DNA of 64,000 nucleotides. Origin: Pedobacter sp. KBS0701 (lineage in GTDB: Bacteria; Bacteroidota; Bacteroidia; Sphingobacteriales; Sphingobacteriaceae). The DNA lies in NCBI RefSeq assembly GCF_005938645.2, contig NZ_CP042171.1, positions 5,270,001 to 5,334,000 of the forward strand. The letters are read 5' to 3'. Made by a program: the position numbers and the translations under genes. The notes below the pieces were generated by a model that saw nothing but the letters and a program-made list of their open reading frames with translations, searched no databases and was not told the origin of the DNA. The stretch's first letter is position 1, and each line of letters opens with the position of its first letter. Below are positions 42,703-53,431 of this stretch, one piece after another.

Positions 42703-43824
42703 TCACCAAGTTGGCTTACCCTCTTTCATTTTACTAAGATTAGAAAGGAATTCTTCAATCTTACTATTAGTTATTTCTACGGATTTGCTCTGCCATTCAA
42801 CGGCCTCGCTCTGCTTTCCAGCTTTATATAGCAGATTGGCATAGGTATCAATTAAGTTTGCTTTTTGAGAGTCTTTCTGTTGTTGACTCAAGCCATTTTT
42901 ATAGCTATTGGGATTATCAATCACTTTTTTTGCTATAACTGCCGCCCTCAGTAATAGTTTGTTATCCGTAGTGTTTTTAAAAATTGATCGATATAAGAAC
43001 CCGTTTATTCCTACAAGTAAAGACATTCGGTCTTCCATTTTTTCCACATATTTGAATCTCTCTGTATCCTCCAACCATGCTTCAGCAATCTTGTTCCAGT
43101 CCTGATTTACTTTTGCTGAATAAAAACTCTGCTTGGCAGTAAGAACCGATCTTGCGGCAACAGTATCACCATATTTTTTAATGTAAGATTTTTCTAATTT
43201 TTTCCAATCCGGAATAAGCTCTTTTGGATCCTTTCTTAAAGAATCATTAAACAAAGCAGCTGTAAGAATTGGATAAAGTAATTCCGTTTGTTTACTTCTC
43301 TGTAGCTTTTGATTATTATTTTCGAAAAAATTCGCAACAACATCAGTCTTTATCCTGTAAAAGTATGCTTTAGTAGTGTATTTGGTTCTGCTGTCAACGT
43401 TTCGGTTAATCATTAAGGTTTGTCCCGAATCTTCAATCGTCCAATTTTCATTAACTTTCCCCGTCACCCTACCACTTGCATCAATTGTTTCTTTATTGAT
43501 TTCAAACGTTTTATCGGTTAACCATCTTAATGTACTTGACAAAATTGAACCGTTGGCAGTTGTTTTTTTAGATACTGATCCATCAAACGAGATTGTATCC
43601 GATAATGGAGCCTGCAATACTAAACTTTCATTTAAACCAACACGAGTAATAATAATCCGATTTCTCTGCTGTTCAACTTTAATATATCTGGGAAGGATAA
43701 ACTTTGGAGCCGGACCCCAATTCACTTTTTGTTCATTAACTTTGTAGTTGCCACTAAAATCACTTTTTTGTGCAAAGGCGACACCCTTAATTCCAATCAA
43801 AATTGCGAAAAATAATTTCTTCAT
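42703..43824 (-). CDS. Exported hypothetical protein linked to S9 peptidase
   Basis: 373 residues with a signal peptide (LFFAILIGIKGVAFAQ). Residues about 20-170 look like a lipocalin-type beta barrel that begins DFSGNYKVNEQK, with LSSTLRWLTDKTFEINKETID; the remainder is helical (TPR-like pairs such as LLRAAVIAKKVIDN and LIDTYANLLYKAGKQSEAVEW). I do not recognise the family. It follows the S9 peptidase by 12 bases on the same strand and ends the sigma-FecR-SusC-SusD locus, so it probably acts in the periplasm together with it. Confidence 0.8.
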   Translation of the reverse strand: MKKLFFAILIGIKGVAFAQKSDFSGNYKVNEQKVNWGPAPKFILPRYIKVEQQRNRIIITRVGLNESLVLQAPLSDTISFDGSVSKKTTANGSILSSTLRWLTDKTFEINKETIDASGRVTGKVNENWTIEDSGQTLMINRNVDSRTKYTTKAYFYRIKTDVVANFFENNNQKLQRSKQTELLYPILTAALFNDSLRKDPKELIPDWKKLEKSYIKKYGDTVAARSVLTAKQSFYSAKVNQDWNKIAEAWLEDTERFKYVEKMEDRMSLLVGINGFLYRSIFKNTTDNKLLLRAAVIAKKVIDNPNSYKNGLSQQQKDSQKANLIDTYANLLYKAGKQSEAVEWQSKSVEITNSKIEEFLSNLSKMKEGKPTW

Positions 43825-43836
43825 AGTATTTTTATA

Positions 43837-46386
43837 TTATTTATCCAAACAAGTTTCTAAAAGTTTATTTAATTTTATTACGAGCGGTATTCTTGAGTAT
43901 TCGTCTATTTTTCCGTATTCTCTAGTATCAATCGATGGACTTGGCCCAGGCTTTCTTCCTGTATTGTCAAGTTCATAACCCTGCTTAATGCCTTTATCTC
44001 TAAAAGCTACTCCATCCAGCATCCATTTAGGAGCATCCGCATCTTTAAGATAGTGATCAAAGAATTGCATTACTCTAATTGTGTAATCTCTCTGATTATT
44101 TCGATTACTTAATAAATGTGTTTCGTTTTCGTATTCCAGCAACCAAGCCGGTTTACCCATGCGGTACATCGAAAGAAAGAATTCAAGGCCTTGACTATAA
44201 AAGACATTTCTATCTTCTTTATTATGCATGAGTAATAGAGGCGTTTGAATTTTATCTGCATTGAAAATCGGTGAATTTTCAATAAATATATCAGGTCGTT
44301 CCCAGAGCGAACTTGCAGTGCCTGCCTGAGCTGTTTCTGCCCTAATATGGAAAGCATTAGCTCCGCCTAAACCAGGAAAAATAGTATTATACCTGCTGAT
44401 CTGATTCGTTGGCGGCGCAGCAGCCAGCGCAGCTTTATATCGGTTAGAGTGAGTTATCGTAAATAAAGTTTCAAAACCACCAAAACTGTGACCGGCAAGT
44501 CCGATTTTTTCAGAATTTACATATTGCCGCTTACACAATTCATCTGTGCCAGAAGTAATGCAATCTAATGCGCTCTGTCCCGCATGTCCTGTTTTGTACA
44601 AAATGTCAGGACGAAAAACCAAATATCCCTTGCTAACTAGTAGCGGAATATTAATATCTCCGTTGAAAAGTCGTGGTTGAAGAAAAAGATTAAGTTCATT
44701 AGAAACAGTTTCATAATAGTTGAGGATTACAGGATATTTCTTAGTAGCATCAAATATCGAAGGTTTATAAAGAATTCCCTGAAGAGAATCTCCAGCTTTA
44801 TTTTTCCATTTTATTAACTCAGAGGTCATCCTATTTTTTGCCTCTGGTGTTACAAAACTGAGTTGCTTAATTCCTTTTGCTGTAAGTGCATACCAGTTTG
44901 GAGAAGAGGATGTCGTTTGTAATGTGGTTATAATTACCTGAGCACTTTTAGCTTTTATAGGCACATCTCTAGCTAATCCAAATTGGCCGCCTGAGTTAGG
45001 CATGTATGATAGAACATTGTCGTACATGATTTTCTTTGGTATGGATCCGTGTTCCAAATTGAAAGAGAAAAAACCATTAAATTTTGTTGTTTTACCTACT
45101 CCGGAAAGTAATACTTCTTTACTATTCCAATAAATCACATTACCACCCAATAATTGCAGTACAACGCCGTTTTTTCGTCCATAGTGATTGGTTAAACACT
45201 TTGTTTTACGTTTACCTGTTAAGTCAAATTCCCATATATCAAATTCATCATATGCGATAATATGGGGAGAATTGCTATCAAATTTGTTCAAGGACCGATA
45301 CTTAAATTCTGACGGTTGGCTTGAATTATTTCTCTGTTCTGCCGAAAAACCAGTACTTGAATCAGTCAAATTCCGAGTCTTAGCACTGCCTACTTCATAA
45401 CTATAATAAGACCCGTTTAGGAGGTTAAAATAGCCAATGTTATTTCCGTCAGGCGTCGCAGAGAAGCTGTTTTTAGGAGAAATGCTGTCTAACTCGGTTA
45501 ACCTCTTTCGCTTACCGTCGATAGTAGAAATTGCGTAATCATAATGATAGTAAAAATCGGGACGTTTCCAATGACTCCAGAGCTTTAATTCTGAGTCTTT
45601 TCGAGCGAGCAACCAAACTTCCGAATTTCCGGCTCTCACAGAGGTATATTTTTCGTCATCCAATAAATCGATCCTACCAGTTTTCGGATAAAATAACGCC
45701 GTTATAATTATCTCTGGTTCTTCAGGCCTGACTTTTTGCTCCGATTGTAAACGAATATCGGTATAACTCCAGATATCGACTTTCGCGGCATTAACTAGAG
45801 GCTTATCATTTGTTACCTGAGTGTGAACCCTCGTCAGGCGCAATACGAAATTTCCACTAGGCAAAATATCGGCATCAGAAATTTTAAGCTTTCTATCAAT
45901 TTGTAATTGAACATCGTCAATAACTTTAAGATACGTTCTTTTGACAAAATCATAACGTTCGATAGTAGTCTTACCGCCATTTTCTATTTTTCTAATTATT
46001 GCTGGTGCCAAATATTCGTCAAAAAACTGTTCTTTAGATTTTGTTATTTTACCCTCAGGAAGAGCAATTTCAAACATTCCTCTATTATCGCCATATAAAA
46101 AACGATTATTTGATATAAATCGGGTTGATCTACCAACTAACATATACCCAGGAAGCTTTTTCTGCCAACTGCCATTAGTACTTGCGACAATCAATGTATA
46201 ACTCCCCTTAGGTTCGTTTTGAACCCAATACGCTATATATTTACCATCGTCGCTAACTTGAGCCTGACGTCCAATAGTGCCAGATTCCTCAATATCCTCA
46301 AAAACAGTTAAACGTTTAATATCAGGCCTTTGAGCAAAAACTGTCCCCACACTGCAAACTAGCAGTATCAATAATAATTGTTTCAT
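43837..46386 (-). CDS. S9-family peptidase (prolyl oligopeptidase-like), exported
   Basis: 849 residues with a signal peptide (LLLILLVCSVGTVFAQ). A long N-terminal beta-propeller (residues 30 to about 520) is followed by the alpha/beta hydrolase domain with GLAGHSFGGFETLFTITH as nucleophile elbow, the acid in LLLMHNKEDRNVFYSQG and a His in YENETHLLSN. Members cleave oligopeptides in the periplasm. The preceding genes encode a SusC/SusD pair and a small lipoprotein, so the locus may import and digest peptides. It is 54 bases from the DUF4397-like gene and 12 bases from the next gene. Confidence 0.92.
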   Translation of the reverse strand: MKQLLLILLVCSVGTVFAQRPDIKRLTVFEDIEESGTIGRQAQVSDDGKYIAYWVQNEPKGSYTLIVASTNGSWQKKLPGYMLVGRSTRFISNNRFLYGDNRGMFEIALPEGKITKSKEQFFDEYLAPAIIRKIENGGKTTIERYDFVKRTYLKVIDDVQLQIDRKLKISDADILPSGNFVLRLTRVHTQVTNDKPLVNAAKVDIWSYTDIRLQSEQKVRPEEPEIIITALFYPKTGRIDLLDDEKYTSVRAGNSEVWLLARKDSELKLWSHWKRPDFYYHYDYAISTIDGKRKRLTELDSISPKNSFSATPDGNNIGYFNLLNGSYYSYEVGSAKTRNLTDSSTGFSAEQRNNSSQPSEFKYRSLNKFDSNSPHIIAYDEFDIWEFDLTGKRKTKCLTNHYGRKNGVVLQLLGGNVIYWNSKEVLLSGVGKTTKFNGFFSFNLEHGSIPKKIMYDNVLSYMPNSGGQFGLARDVPIKAKSAQVIITTLQTTSSSPNWYALTAKGIKQLSFVTPEAKNRMTSELIKWKNKAGDSLQGILYKPSIFDATKKYPVILNYYETVSNELNLFLQPRLFNGDINIPLLVSKGYLVFRPDILYKTGHAGQSALDCITSGTDELCKRQYVNSEKIGLAGHSFGGFETLFTITHSNRYKAALAAAPPTNQISRYNTIFPGLGGANAFHIRAETAQAGTASSLWERPDIFIENSPIFNADKIQTPLLLMHNKEDRNVFYSQGLEFFLSMYRMGKPAWLLEYENETHLLSNRNNQRDYTIRVMQFFDHYLKDADAPKWMLDGVAFRDKGIKQGYELDNTGRKPGPSPSIDTREYGKIDEYSRIPLVIKLNKLLETCLDK

Positions 46387-46440
46387 CTGTGTTTTGTTTT
46401 TATCTCTGACAGCATGGCCACCAGAGATTTTTTAAGGTGT

Positions 46441-47163
46441 CTAGTTCAAATAATTCGCAACAGGAAGAATACCAAATGCGTTGCTTCCGTTTCCCCCAAT
46501 CAAACCTTTCACAACTAAAGTCAAGTTTCGCCTTCTTGAGAATTGTTGACTAATCGTACCCGTTGCCGGCATAGTGTAACTTGCAAGTAAGTTACCTGAT
46601 ACGTCTCTAATTTGGAATATATTGCCACTTGGTGGGAGTATTGCTGGAAATGACTGTGTACTAAATTCTGTCACCTGCTTATACACAACTCCGGAAAAGA
46701 TATTTACTGTAGGGGCGTTTCCAATTGTTAGACTTAACGCCGAACTGTTTGGTGACATATTAACCAACCGAATCCGGATCACGTCTTCAGTAGGATAGGG
46801 TTGAATATTATCTTTTACCCAGACAGACTCTGGAGCAAACGGTGTTCCTCCTAAGAAAAGCGAATAGAGTCCGCCGCTTTCAATATCTTTATTTTCATTA
46901 AAGTAAGGAGCATTAGGTGTACTGCTTGCATACAATTTCAGTGGCATTGAATTGCCAGCCTTTAGTGTAAAAAAATAATAATTCATTACTGAGCAACTAT
47001 CACGTAGATAATCATTAAGTCTTACTATATTACCTCCTATTACTACGTTTGACACGTTCAATGAGGCAATTGGCGTTATTTCTATTGGATCTTCTTTACA
47101 ACCAGATACTGTCAAGAAAATTACAGCAAAGGCAAAAAATGTTTTGTTTAGATACTTTTTCAT
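46441..47163 (-). CDS. DUF4397-like lipoprotein of the SusCD locus
   Basis: 240 residues from the ATG at 47163 (MKKYLNKTFFAFAVIFLTVSGC), giving a lipoprotein signal with the lipobox Cys about residue 22. A frame extending to 47286 would overlap susD by 116 bases and has non-native residues, so I reject it. DVIRIRLVNMSPNSSALSLTI and similar segments resemble the DUF4397 beta-sandwich repeat. It starts 7 bases after susD and is probably a surface lipoprotein of the uptake complex. Confidence 0.78.
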   Translation of the reverse strand: MKKYLNKTFFAFAVIFLTVSGCKEDPIEITPIASLNVSNVVIGGNIVRLNDYLRDSCSVMNYYFFTLKAGNSMPLKLYASSTPNAPYFNENKDIESGGLYSLFLGGTPFAPESVWVKDNIQPYPTEDVIRIRLVNMSPNSSALSLTIGNAPTVNIFSGVVYKQVTEFSTQSFPAILPPSGNIFQIRDVSGNLLASYTMPATGTISQQFSRRRNLTLVVKGLIGGNGSNAFGILPVANYLN

Positions 47164-47170
47164 ACTACTG

Positions 47171-48649
47171 TTATTTATATCCCTCATTCTGTTTAAGGTT
47201 TGGATTATTGGAAATATCGGTGGCTGGAAGAGGGTAATATTGCTGGTAAGATTGCCAATCACTTCCACCTTTAAGGGGTGTAACATCCTTCATAACTTTG
47301 TCTACGGTTCCCGTTCGCTTTAAGTCAAACCATCGGTGCCCCCATTCGGTAAAAAGTTCCACTCTTCTCTCTTTTATGATTGCATCCAACATCTCGCTTT
47401 TCGTTGTTGCACTAGTACCTGATAGTCCGGCACGATTTCGGATAACGTTGAGCATCATCCCAGCACCACTATCTCCGGCGATTCGATTTAACTGTGCACG
47501 GGCCTCTGCGCAGATTAAATATTGTTCGGCAAGTCGCATCACCATGCTGTATTCAGTTACTGGTGGAGAAGAAATTGCGCGGTATTTATAGGGATAATAA
47601 TAGATATCTGTACCAATACTTAAAGTGCGTATCCAGCTTGTCCTACGTTTATCGCCAGGTTCGAAAGCTGTTAGAATAAGTGGATTCAAATAAAATGGAT
47701 AGGATACATTAGGAGCCGTTGTAAGGATTAGCGTTCTAGCTTCATCTGTATTCCAGCCGGCAACAGTAGGTTGTAGTTGCCAAATTGCCTCAGAATTTAC
47801 GGCTGATGCATTGGTAGTCAAACTCGCCAAAAAAACATCATCCAATGATGTTTTCAATTCATACATAGTCTTATTAGCGATGACTTCTGCTGATAGTTGT
47901 TCAGCCAATGAATAATCACCATGATAAAGGTAAATCCTAGCTAGTAATGCTTTTGCGACCCAACTGTTAGGTTTGATTCTATATCCTATGGTCTTAATCG
48001 TTACAGCATCTGCCTCTGTGTATGCCGGATTAAGCTCGGCCTGGGCTTCAATCAGGTCCTTAATCATTTGTTGGTAAATCAATTCCTTAGGTGCTTTCGA
48101 TGCTTTTGCGTTAATACGATAATCATCAGACGTAATCAAAGGAACATCACCATAAAACTGTACTAGATAAAAATAGAAGAATGCCCTTAAAAACTTGGCT
48201 TCACCTATTAATTGTTTTTTTACAGCGCTTGTTAACGACGACTTTGTAGGATCTTCTTCGTAAGTTTTCGCGGTAGATAATTTTGAAATTGCAACATTAG
48301 TTTTGTACACATTACTATAGAGTTGCTGCCAAAATACGATACTGGAGCCTTGATTTGATTGAATATTATTTGTATATAATGACGCATAGAGACCCGGTAC
48401 AGATGGATTGTAGTAGGAAAGCTCATCCGCACTGAGACCTCCAATGGTTGATATTCCAAGAGTACCATTCGATAATCCCATTTCAGCATAGATACCATTG
48501 ACGAAAGCTATCGCTGTTTCACTTGAAGCGAATACGACTTCTGATGATATTTTGGTAACGGGCGGATCAATTTCCGTCCATTTCCGGCAAGAGCTAAGCA
48601 CAAATGTGCTTAAATATAATATGATAGCATATTTGATTTTATTTTTCAT
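47171..48649 (-). CDS. SusD/RagB outer-membrane nutrient-binding lipoprotein
   Basis: 492 residues. A lipoprotein signal (AIILYLSTFVLSSC, Cys about residue 21) is followed by the SusD fold: FLRAFFYFYLVQFYGDVPLI and the AKALLARIYLYHGDYSLAEQ TPR region, and near the C-terminus the RAEQYLICAEARAQLNR and IIKERRVELFTEWGHRWFDLKRTG motifs conserved in SusD. It captures the ligand at the cell surface and forms a lid on the SusC transporter. It starts 19 bases after susC. Confidence 0.94.
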   Translation of the reverse strand: MKNKIKYAIILYLSTFVLSSCRKWTEIDPPVTKISSEVVFASSETAIAFVNGIYAEMGLSNGTLGISTIGGLSADELSYYNPSVPGLYASLYTNNIQSNQGSSIVFWQQLYSNVYKTNVAISKLSTAKTYEEDPTKSSLTSAVKKQLIGEAKFLRAFFYFYLVQFYGDVPLITSDDYRINAKASKAPKELIYQQMIKDLIEAQAELNPAYTEADAVTIKTIGYRIKPNSWVAKALLARIYLYHGDYSLAEQLSAEVIANKTMYELKTSLDDVFLASLTTNASAVNSEAIWQLQPTVAGWNTDEARTLILTTAPNVSYPFYLNPLILTAFEPGDKRRTSWIRTLSIGTDIYYYPYKYRAISSPPVTEYSMVMRLAEQYLICAEARAQLNRIAGDSGAGMMLNVIRNRAGLSGTSATTKSEMLDAIIKERRVELFTEWGHRWFDLKRTGTVDKVMKDVTPLKGGSDWQSYQQYYPLPATDISNNPNLKQNEGYK

Positions 48650-48668
48650 ATTTACTAGTTTAAAATTT

Positions 48669-51600
48669 TTAAAATCTGGCTTGCAAACCAGCGACTATTG
48701 TTCTTACCGGAGGTAATGCTGTCGGACCGCTCTCGGGATCTAATCCACTATATCCTGTTATTGTGGCCAAATTTTGCGCTTGTAAGCTAATGCTACAGCT
48801 CTTCATCCTTATTTTACTTGCCCAGCTTTCTGGTAATTGCCAGGAAAGCGCTACATTCTGCAACCTTATATAACTGCCGTCGACATAATTAGCATCTGAG
48901 TTTAAGTAGTTACCTGGCGGTATTAGACCATTTACGATTTTGGCCATTGTGGCTATATCGCCCGGATTTTGCCATCTTTTAAGTTCAAGAAATGCAGTTG
49001 TAATGTTATTGTTGTTTGAAAGTGTCCCAGGATAATTGTTAACGGATACCCCAAGATATCTAGCTATGAGTTGTTTTTTGAAACTGAATGAGAAACTAGC
49101 ATTAAAGTTTCCATAGCTGAAACTTTGTTGCATGCCACCCATTAAAGTTGGGTAAAGGTTTTGTAAAACCTTTTTGTCAAGACCTACTCGAAAATCACCA
49201 CCATTATTCGTGTTAACGGTTGGATTACCATTGGCATCCTCACTAACAAAACGGCCTGTAAGAGGATCTACACCTGAAAATTTTAAAGTATAAAATGAAT
49301 TTAAAGGTTGCCCGACCTCAAGCGCGGATGTAACAGGACTTAATAAATCATCGTAAGCCGGGAAAGATAATAGTTTATTTTTTGGAAAGGTAAAATTGAT
49401 ACTACTATTCCATAAAAAATTTCTTGTTTTGACATTCGTAGAACTTAGGGTCAACTCCTTACTAACATTCTGTACAACTCCCGGAAAATTGATATAGACA
49501 TTGTTAAAGCCTACTATAGAAGGCAGAACCGTTTGTTGAAGCAAATTACTGCTTTTATTTATTGCGTAATTCAAAGAAATATTGAGTCTATCCTTAAGAA
49601 GACCTAACTCAATACCCAAATTAATTTTTTTTGTTAATTCCCATTGCAGCTTGTTATTGGTTAACCCCAGAATTGTTAATGAGCCGATATTATGGTAAGG
49701 GACCTCAACTTCTCTAGAAATATCAAACAGATCCATAAAAGTATAGTCACCGATTTGGTCACTACCTGTGGTGCCGTAACTACCCTTAAATTTTCCGAAG
49801 CTTAAAAAACCTACATGTTCTTTAAACCAAGTTTCCTCACTAAATATCCAACCTGTACCTATCGACCAAAAAGCATGCGTGCTGTTATCTGGACCAAAGC
49901 GGCTACTGGCATCGTTGCGCACAGTCAAATTCAAAAGATATTTGTCTGCATAGTTGTATTCAGACCTCGCAAAAATTGCATTATATTTGTATTCGTTGGC
50001 AATTTGGGTGATAAAGCCCGGAATTCCAGCCGAAGCATTTACTATCAGATTATCGCTTGGTTGTCCGCTAATCTGTAATTCCTTACCATTGCTCAAACTT
50101 TGCTGTAAACTACCACCGATCAAAAGGTTTAGTTTGTGTATACCAAACTGTTTTCGATATCCAATTTGAGGCTCTACTGAAAAGCTGTTTCCACTATTAA
50201 GACCAAAAAGCCCAGAGCGCCTATTGTTAGCCCTATCTTCAGGCGCGAATTGTGCAAGCGTTGAGGTTGTTAATAGATCGCTCCGCATCATATTGTATCC
50301 TCCGGAAACCTTAATATCAAGCCCATCCAAAACATTATAACTCAATCCAATATTTCCCGAGAGGTTAGTTACATCCACACCAAAATGGTTAGCTAACAGC
50401 GCAATAGGGTTATTAATTTTATTCGAAGAAACTCCTGTCGGACCTACCGGACCCCAGTTGATGGAGCCATCGGAATTGAGCAATGCAGGCGCATTGGGAT
50501 CTCGTCTTAATAACAACTCGTTTATACTGATTGCTGGTAGTCTATTGCGGTTCGTCAAGTAATTTACACTCAATTGTAACTTCAATCGCTGATTGAGGGA
50601 TGCAGTATTAAAAGCGGTACTTAACGAAACCGACCGATTTGCGTTTCCCTGAGAAAAAATTGCAGTTTGGCGGTTATATCCAAGGCCGATACGGTAATTA
50701 GTTGTGGAAGTTCCCCCAGAAACATCCAGTTGCGCATTACCATTATACACGGATTTCCCTAAAAATTCTTCTTGCCAATCGGTATTGGCGTTAGGATCCC
50801 AAGTACCGTTTATAGCATATGCCGTACGAAAACTATTCGTCGTGGCAGTATTAATATTACCATTCCTGATACCTTCCCATTTGGCTGCAAGAAGTTGGTC
50901 AGTATTAGCCAACTCAACGCGACGTACAATTTTATTCGAACCACTTCGTAAATTGAGGCTTACTGATAAGGGGCCCATACCCCCCCGTTTCGTAGTTATA
51001 ATGATTGCTCCATTAGCTGCACGGCTTCCATAGATTGCCGTTGCATCAGCGTCCTTAAGTACTTCGATACTTTCAATATCATTTGGATTAAGGTAAGCTA
51101 AAGGACTTCCTGCTCCTGGAGTTGACAAATTTTCTACCCTGCTAAAACTTGTAATCGCGCCGTCTGGCTCTCCCCATACTGCTGTATTTTGTCCCGTCCG
51201 TAGAAGTGCGGAATTAAAAGGAACCCCGTCAACTACATAAAACGGATCTGTGCCGCCTCTTAAGCTATTTGTACCCTGAATCTTCACTTTAACTGTGCTA
51301 CCTGCAGCCCCATTTACCTGCGAAATTTCGACCCCCGTCACCCTACCTTGTAGTGCTAAAATTGGATTATTTATCGGTTGTTTTTCTATTTCATCTTTAC
51401 CTACAGATGATATATTTGCGGTACTCAATCGTCTAGAAGTTCGAGTATAAGCCTGTATTTGAACCTGATCAAGTTTGTTTGTAGCAGGGGCTAGTCTGAC
51501 AATGCCCAATTCTTTAGCTGCTCTAATCTCTTTGGGTTCATATCCCAAAAACGATACTACTAACGTTGTACCCTCTTCAATCCCAATAATGGTAAAAGTA

Positions 51601-52109
51601 CCATCGGTTTTTGCGTTTATACCTTTCTTGGAAGTTTTAACAACAACATTTGCTCCACCTAAAGGCGCGCCGTTTTCATCCACCACCTTTCCAGAAACAT
51701 CAACAATTGCAAGATTTTTTTCAATTGAGGAATTTTTGGATTTTTCTTGACTGGGATTCTGAATAATAATGGTTGTTTCCTCTATAAGATATGGAAAACC
51801 CTTATCATTTAAAATGTCATCAAAGACCTTTTTTAAACTTGCGTTAAAAAAGTTAACCGAAATCTTCTCATTCGCGTTAAACTTATCGGCCTCCCATAAA
51901 ATGGAATAGCCGGTCTGTTTACGGATTTCTTTAAAAAGTTGTTTATACGAAAGGTTGTCCTTTTTTAGGGTTACCTGTTGAGCCATCGATGCCGCACTGA
52001 CGTGCACGATCGAGGCGATGAGAAATATTGTGGCCAGCTTCATTATCAATAGCATTTTTTGGATGCAGGAATTATAGCTGCACCAAAATCTTGTAGATTT
52101 TCTGTACAT
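48669..52109 (-). CDS. SusC/RagA TonB-linked outer-membrane transporter
   Basis: 1,146 residues. Signal sequence (MLLIMKLATIFLIASIVHVSA), then an STN domain at about 48-105 (LSYKQLFKEIRKQTGYSILW), a carboxypeptidase-regulatory-like domain (VSGKVVDENGAPLGGANVVV), the plug with NPILALQGRVTGVEISQVNG and NPNDIESIEVLKDADATAIYGSRAANGAIIITTKRG, and a 22-strand barrel. The STN domain and the linked FecR gene mean that a signal is passed to the sigma factor. With SusD it forms the import complex. Ligand unknown; the neighbouring S9 peptidase suggests oligopeptides (inference). Confidence 0.95.
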   Translation of the reverse strand: MYRKSTRFWCSYNSCIQKMLLIMKLATIFLIASIVHVSAASMAQQVTLKKDNLSYKQLFKEIRKQTGYSILWEADKFNANEKISVNFFNASLKKVFDDILNDKGFPYLIEETTIIIQNPSQEKSKNSSIEKNLAIVDVSGKVVDENGAPLGGANVVVKTSKKGINAKTDGTFTIIGIEEGTTLVVSFLGYEPKEIRAAKELGIVRLAPATNKLDQVQIQAYTRTSRRLSTANISSVGKDEIEKQPINNPILALQGRVTGVEISQVNGAAGSTVKVKIQGTNSLRGGTDPFYVVDGVPFNSALLRTGQNTAVWGEPDGAITSFSRVENLSTPGAGSPLAYLNPNDIESIEVLKDADATAIYGSRAANGAIIITTKRGGMGPLSVSLNLRSGSNKIVRRVELANTDQLLAAKWEGIRNGNINTATTNSFRTAYAINGTWDPNANTDWQEEFLGKSVYNGNAQLDVSGGTSTTNYRIGLGYNRQTAIFSQGNANRSVSLSTAFNTASLNQRLKLQLSVNYLTNRNRLPAISINELLLRRDPNAPALLNSDGSINWGPVGPTGVSSNKINNPIALLANHFGVDVTNLSGNIGLSYNVLDGLDIKVSGGYNMMRSDLLTTSTLAQFAPEDRANNRRSGLFGLNSGNSFSVEPQIGYRKQFGIHKLNLLIGGSLQQSLSNGKELQISGQPSDNLIVNASAGIPGFITQIANEYKYNAIFARSEYNYADKYLLNLTVRNDASSRFGPDNSTHAFWSIGTGWIFSEETWFKEHVGFLSFGKFKGSYGTTGSDQIGDYTFMDLFDISREVEVPYHNIGSLTILGLTNNKLQWELTKKINLGIELGLLKDRLNISLNYAINKSSNLLQQTVLPSIVGFNNVYINFPGVVQNVSKELTLSSTNVKTRNFLWNSSINFTFPKNKLLSFPAYDDLLSPVTSALEVGQPLNSFYTLKFSGVDPLTGRFVSEDANGNPTVNTNNGGDFRVGLDKKVLQNLYPTLMGGMQQSFSYGNFNASFSFSFKKQLIARYLGVSVNNYPGTLSNNNNITTAFLELKRWQNPGDIATMAKIVNGLIPPGNYLNSDANYVDGSYIRLQNVALSWQLPESWASKIRMKSCSISLQAQNLATITGYSGLDPESGPTALPPVRTIVAGLQARF

Positions 52110-52291
52110 TCGTTTGTTTGGTATTGAGTCATTAAATAAATTGTTTCACGCAATTGTTATCGGCCTACCAGACATTTGACCGGTGGTGTTGCAAGCACTT
52201 CCGGTTATTTTTTTGTAGGACATATCCAATTTGGCTATGGTCCTGATTTCTTTTTCTCTTTCATGTTTGTTTGGTTTGGTTTTGGTTGTTA

Positions 52292-53431
52292 TTATTGTTT
52301 AGATCTGTTTTCTACGATTATTTTTTTGCCCTCTAGCCTGAAACTAACGGAGCCTGTTTTTCCGAGCTTGCCCAGTACCTGCGAAGCCTTGGAGTAACGA
52401 GATATAGATCCCGAAAACTTATTGAACTTTAGGGCTTCGCTGCTATATTCTACTTCTACCTTGTACCAGCGGGAGAGCTGCCTCATTACGTCAACCAGGT
52501 TTTCATCCTCGAATACAAAGAAACCTTCTTTCCACGCTATTATATCATCGGTGTCGACCTCTGAAACTGAAATCTTCTGTGATGGAGAAACCTGCGACTG
52601 TTCTCCTGGCTTTAATACCCTTGAAGGTCCGCCCGCCAGGGAAACTTTAACTGAACCCTCGAGCAAAGTGGTTCTTACCGCGGGTTCATCTGAATAGGTG
52701 TTGATATTAAAATGTGTTCCAAGAACCTCTACACTTTGTCTATCGGTTGAAACGATGAAAGGATGCTCTCTGTCCTTTGCTATTTCAAAATATCCTTCTC
52801 CAGTAAGTTCCACATTTCGGTTTTTAGATGAGGCAAACGATGTAGGGTATTTCAATGAGGAAAGTGCATTTAGCCACACCTTACTTCCATCGGGAAGTAC
52901 CAGTGCCTGGGTTTCTCCAAGGTATGTAGTTAGTGTCTGTATTTTGCCAGGCTCGTTTTTGCCTTCCGATATGACGTAAACCAGTTCACCTTTTTCATTC
53001 TTAGTGATGGTAACCCCGCTCTCTTCTGCAACTTTTCCACTTCTGGCATCCGCGATATAGATTTTCTTTCCGCTGGAAAGGGTAAGGGTAGCGGCGGTCC
53101 TTCCAGGTTCGATATCGTTCATTGCGAACTGCTGTTCGGTCTTGTTCCTGTTCTGCTGGTAGAAATAACCTCCGGTGGCAATTGCCAACGCAATAGAGGC
53201 AGCAACGGCAATCTTTGGCCAAAGCCTTGTTTTCTTTTCTTGCTGTTCTTGCTGCAAATATGGTTTGAGGGCCTCGCGCCCACGTGCCATGATCTGCTCA
53301 TACTCGTCTTCGCTATATGTCACCGGCTCATTGCCTCCGAGCTCGTGCAACCAGCGGTCCAGCAGTTCCCGTTCTTTTGGGGTGGCTGTGCCGTTTTTTA
53401 GCTTTTCTAAAAGTTTTGATGCATCCTTCAT
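52292..53431 (-). CDS. FecR-family anti-sigma factor
   Basis: 379 residues. A cytoplasmic N-terminal part (about 1-75) with a helical LLERLKNGTATPKERELLDRWL-like pattern, one transmembrane helix near residues 76-94 (KIAVAASIALAIATGGYFY), then the periplasmic FecR domain (LPDGSKVWLNALSSLKYPTSF, RNVELTGEGYFEIAKD) and a C-terminal DUF4974-like secretin/TonB-STN-like domain. It holds the ECF sigma factor inactive until SusC signals. It sits between the sigma gene and susC, 193 bases after the sigma gene. Confidence 0.92.
   Translation of the reverse strand: MKDASKLLEKLKNGTATPKERELLDRWLHELGGNEPVTYSEDEYEQIMARGREALKPYLQQEQQEKKTRLWPKIAVAASIALAIATGGYFYQQNRNKTEQQFAMNDIEPGRTAATLTLSSGKKIYIADARSGKVAEESGVTITKNEKGELVYVISEGKNEPGKIQTLTTYLGETQALVLPDGSKVWLNALSSLKYPTSFASSKNRNVELTGEGYFEIAKDREHPFIVSTDRQSVEVLGTHFNINTYSDEPAVRTTLLEGSVKVSLAGGPSRVLKPGEQSQVSPSQKISVSEVDTDDIIAWKEGFFVFEDENLVDVMRQLSRWYKVEVEYSSEALKFNKFSGSISRYSKASQVLGKLGKTGSVSFRLEGKKIIVENRSKQ

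Noticed and set aside
47164..47286. Upstream extension of the DUF4397-like lipoprotein
   Set aside because: It would overlap susD by 116 bases and place residues ahead of the lipoprotein signal.
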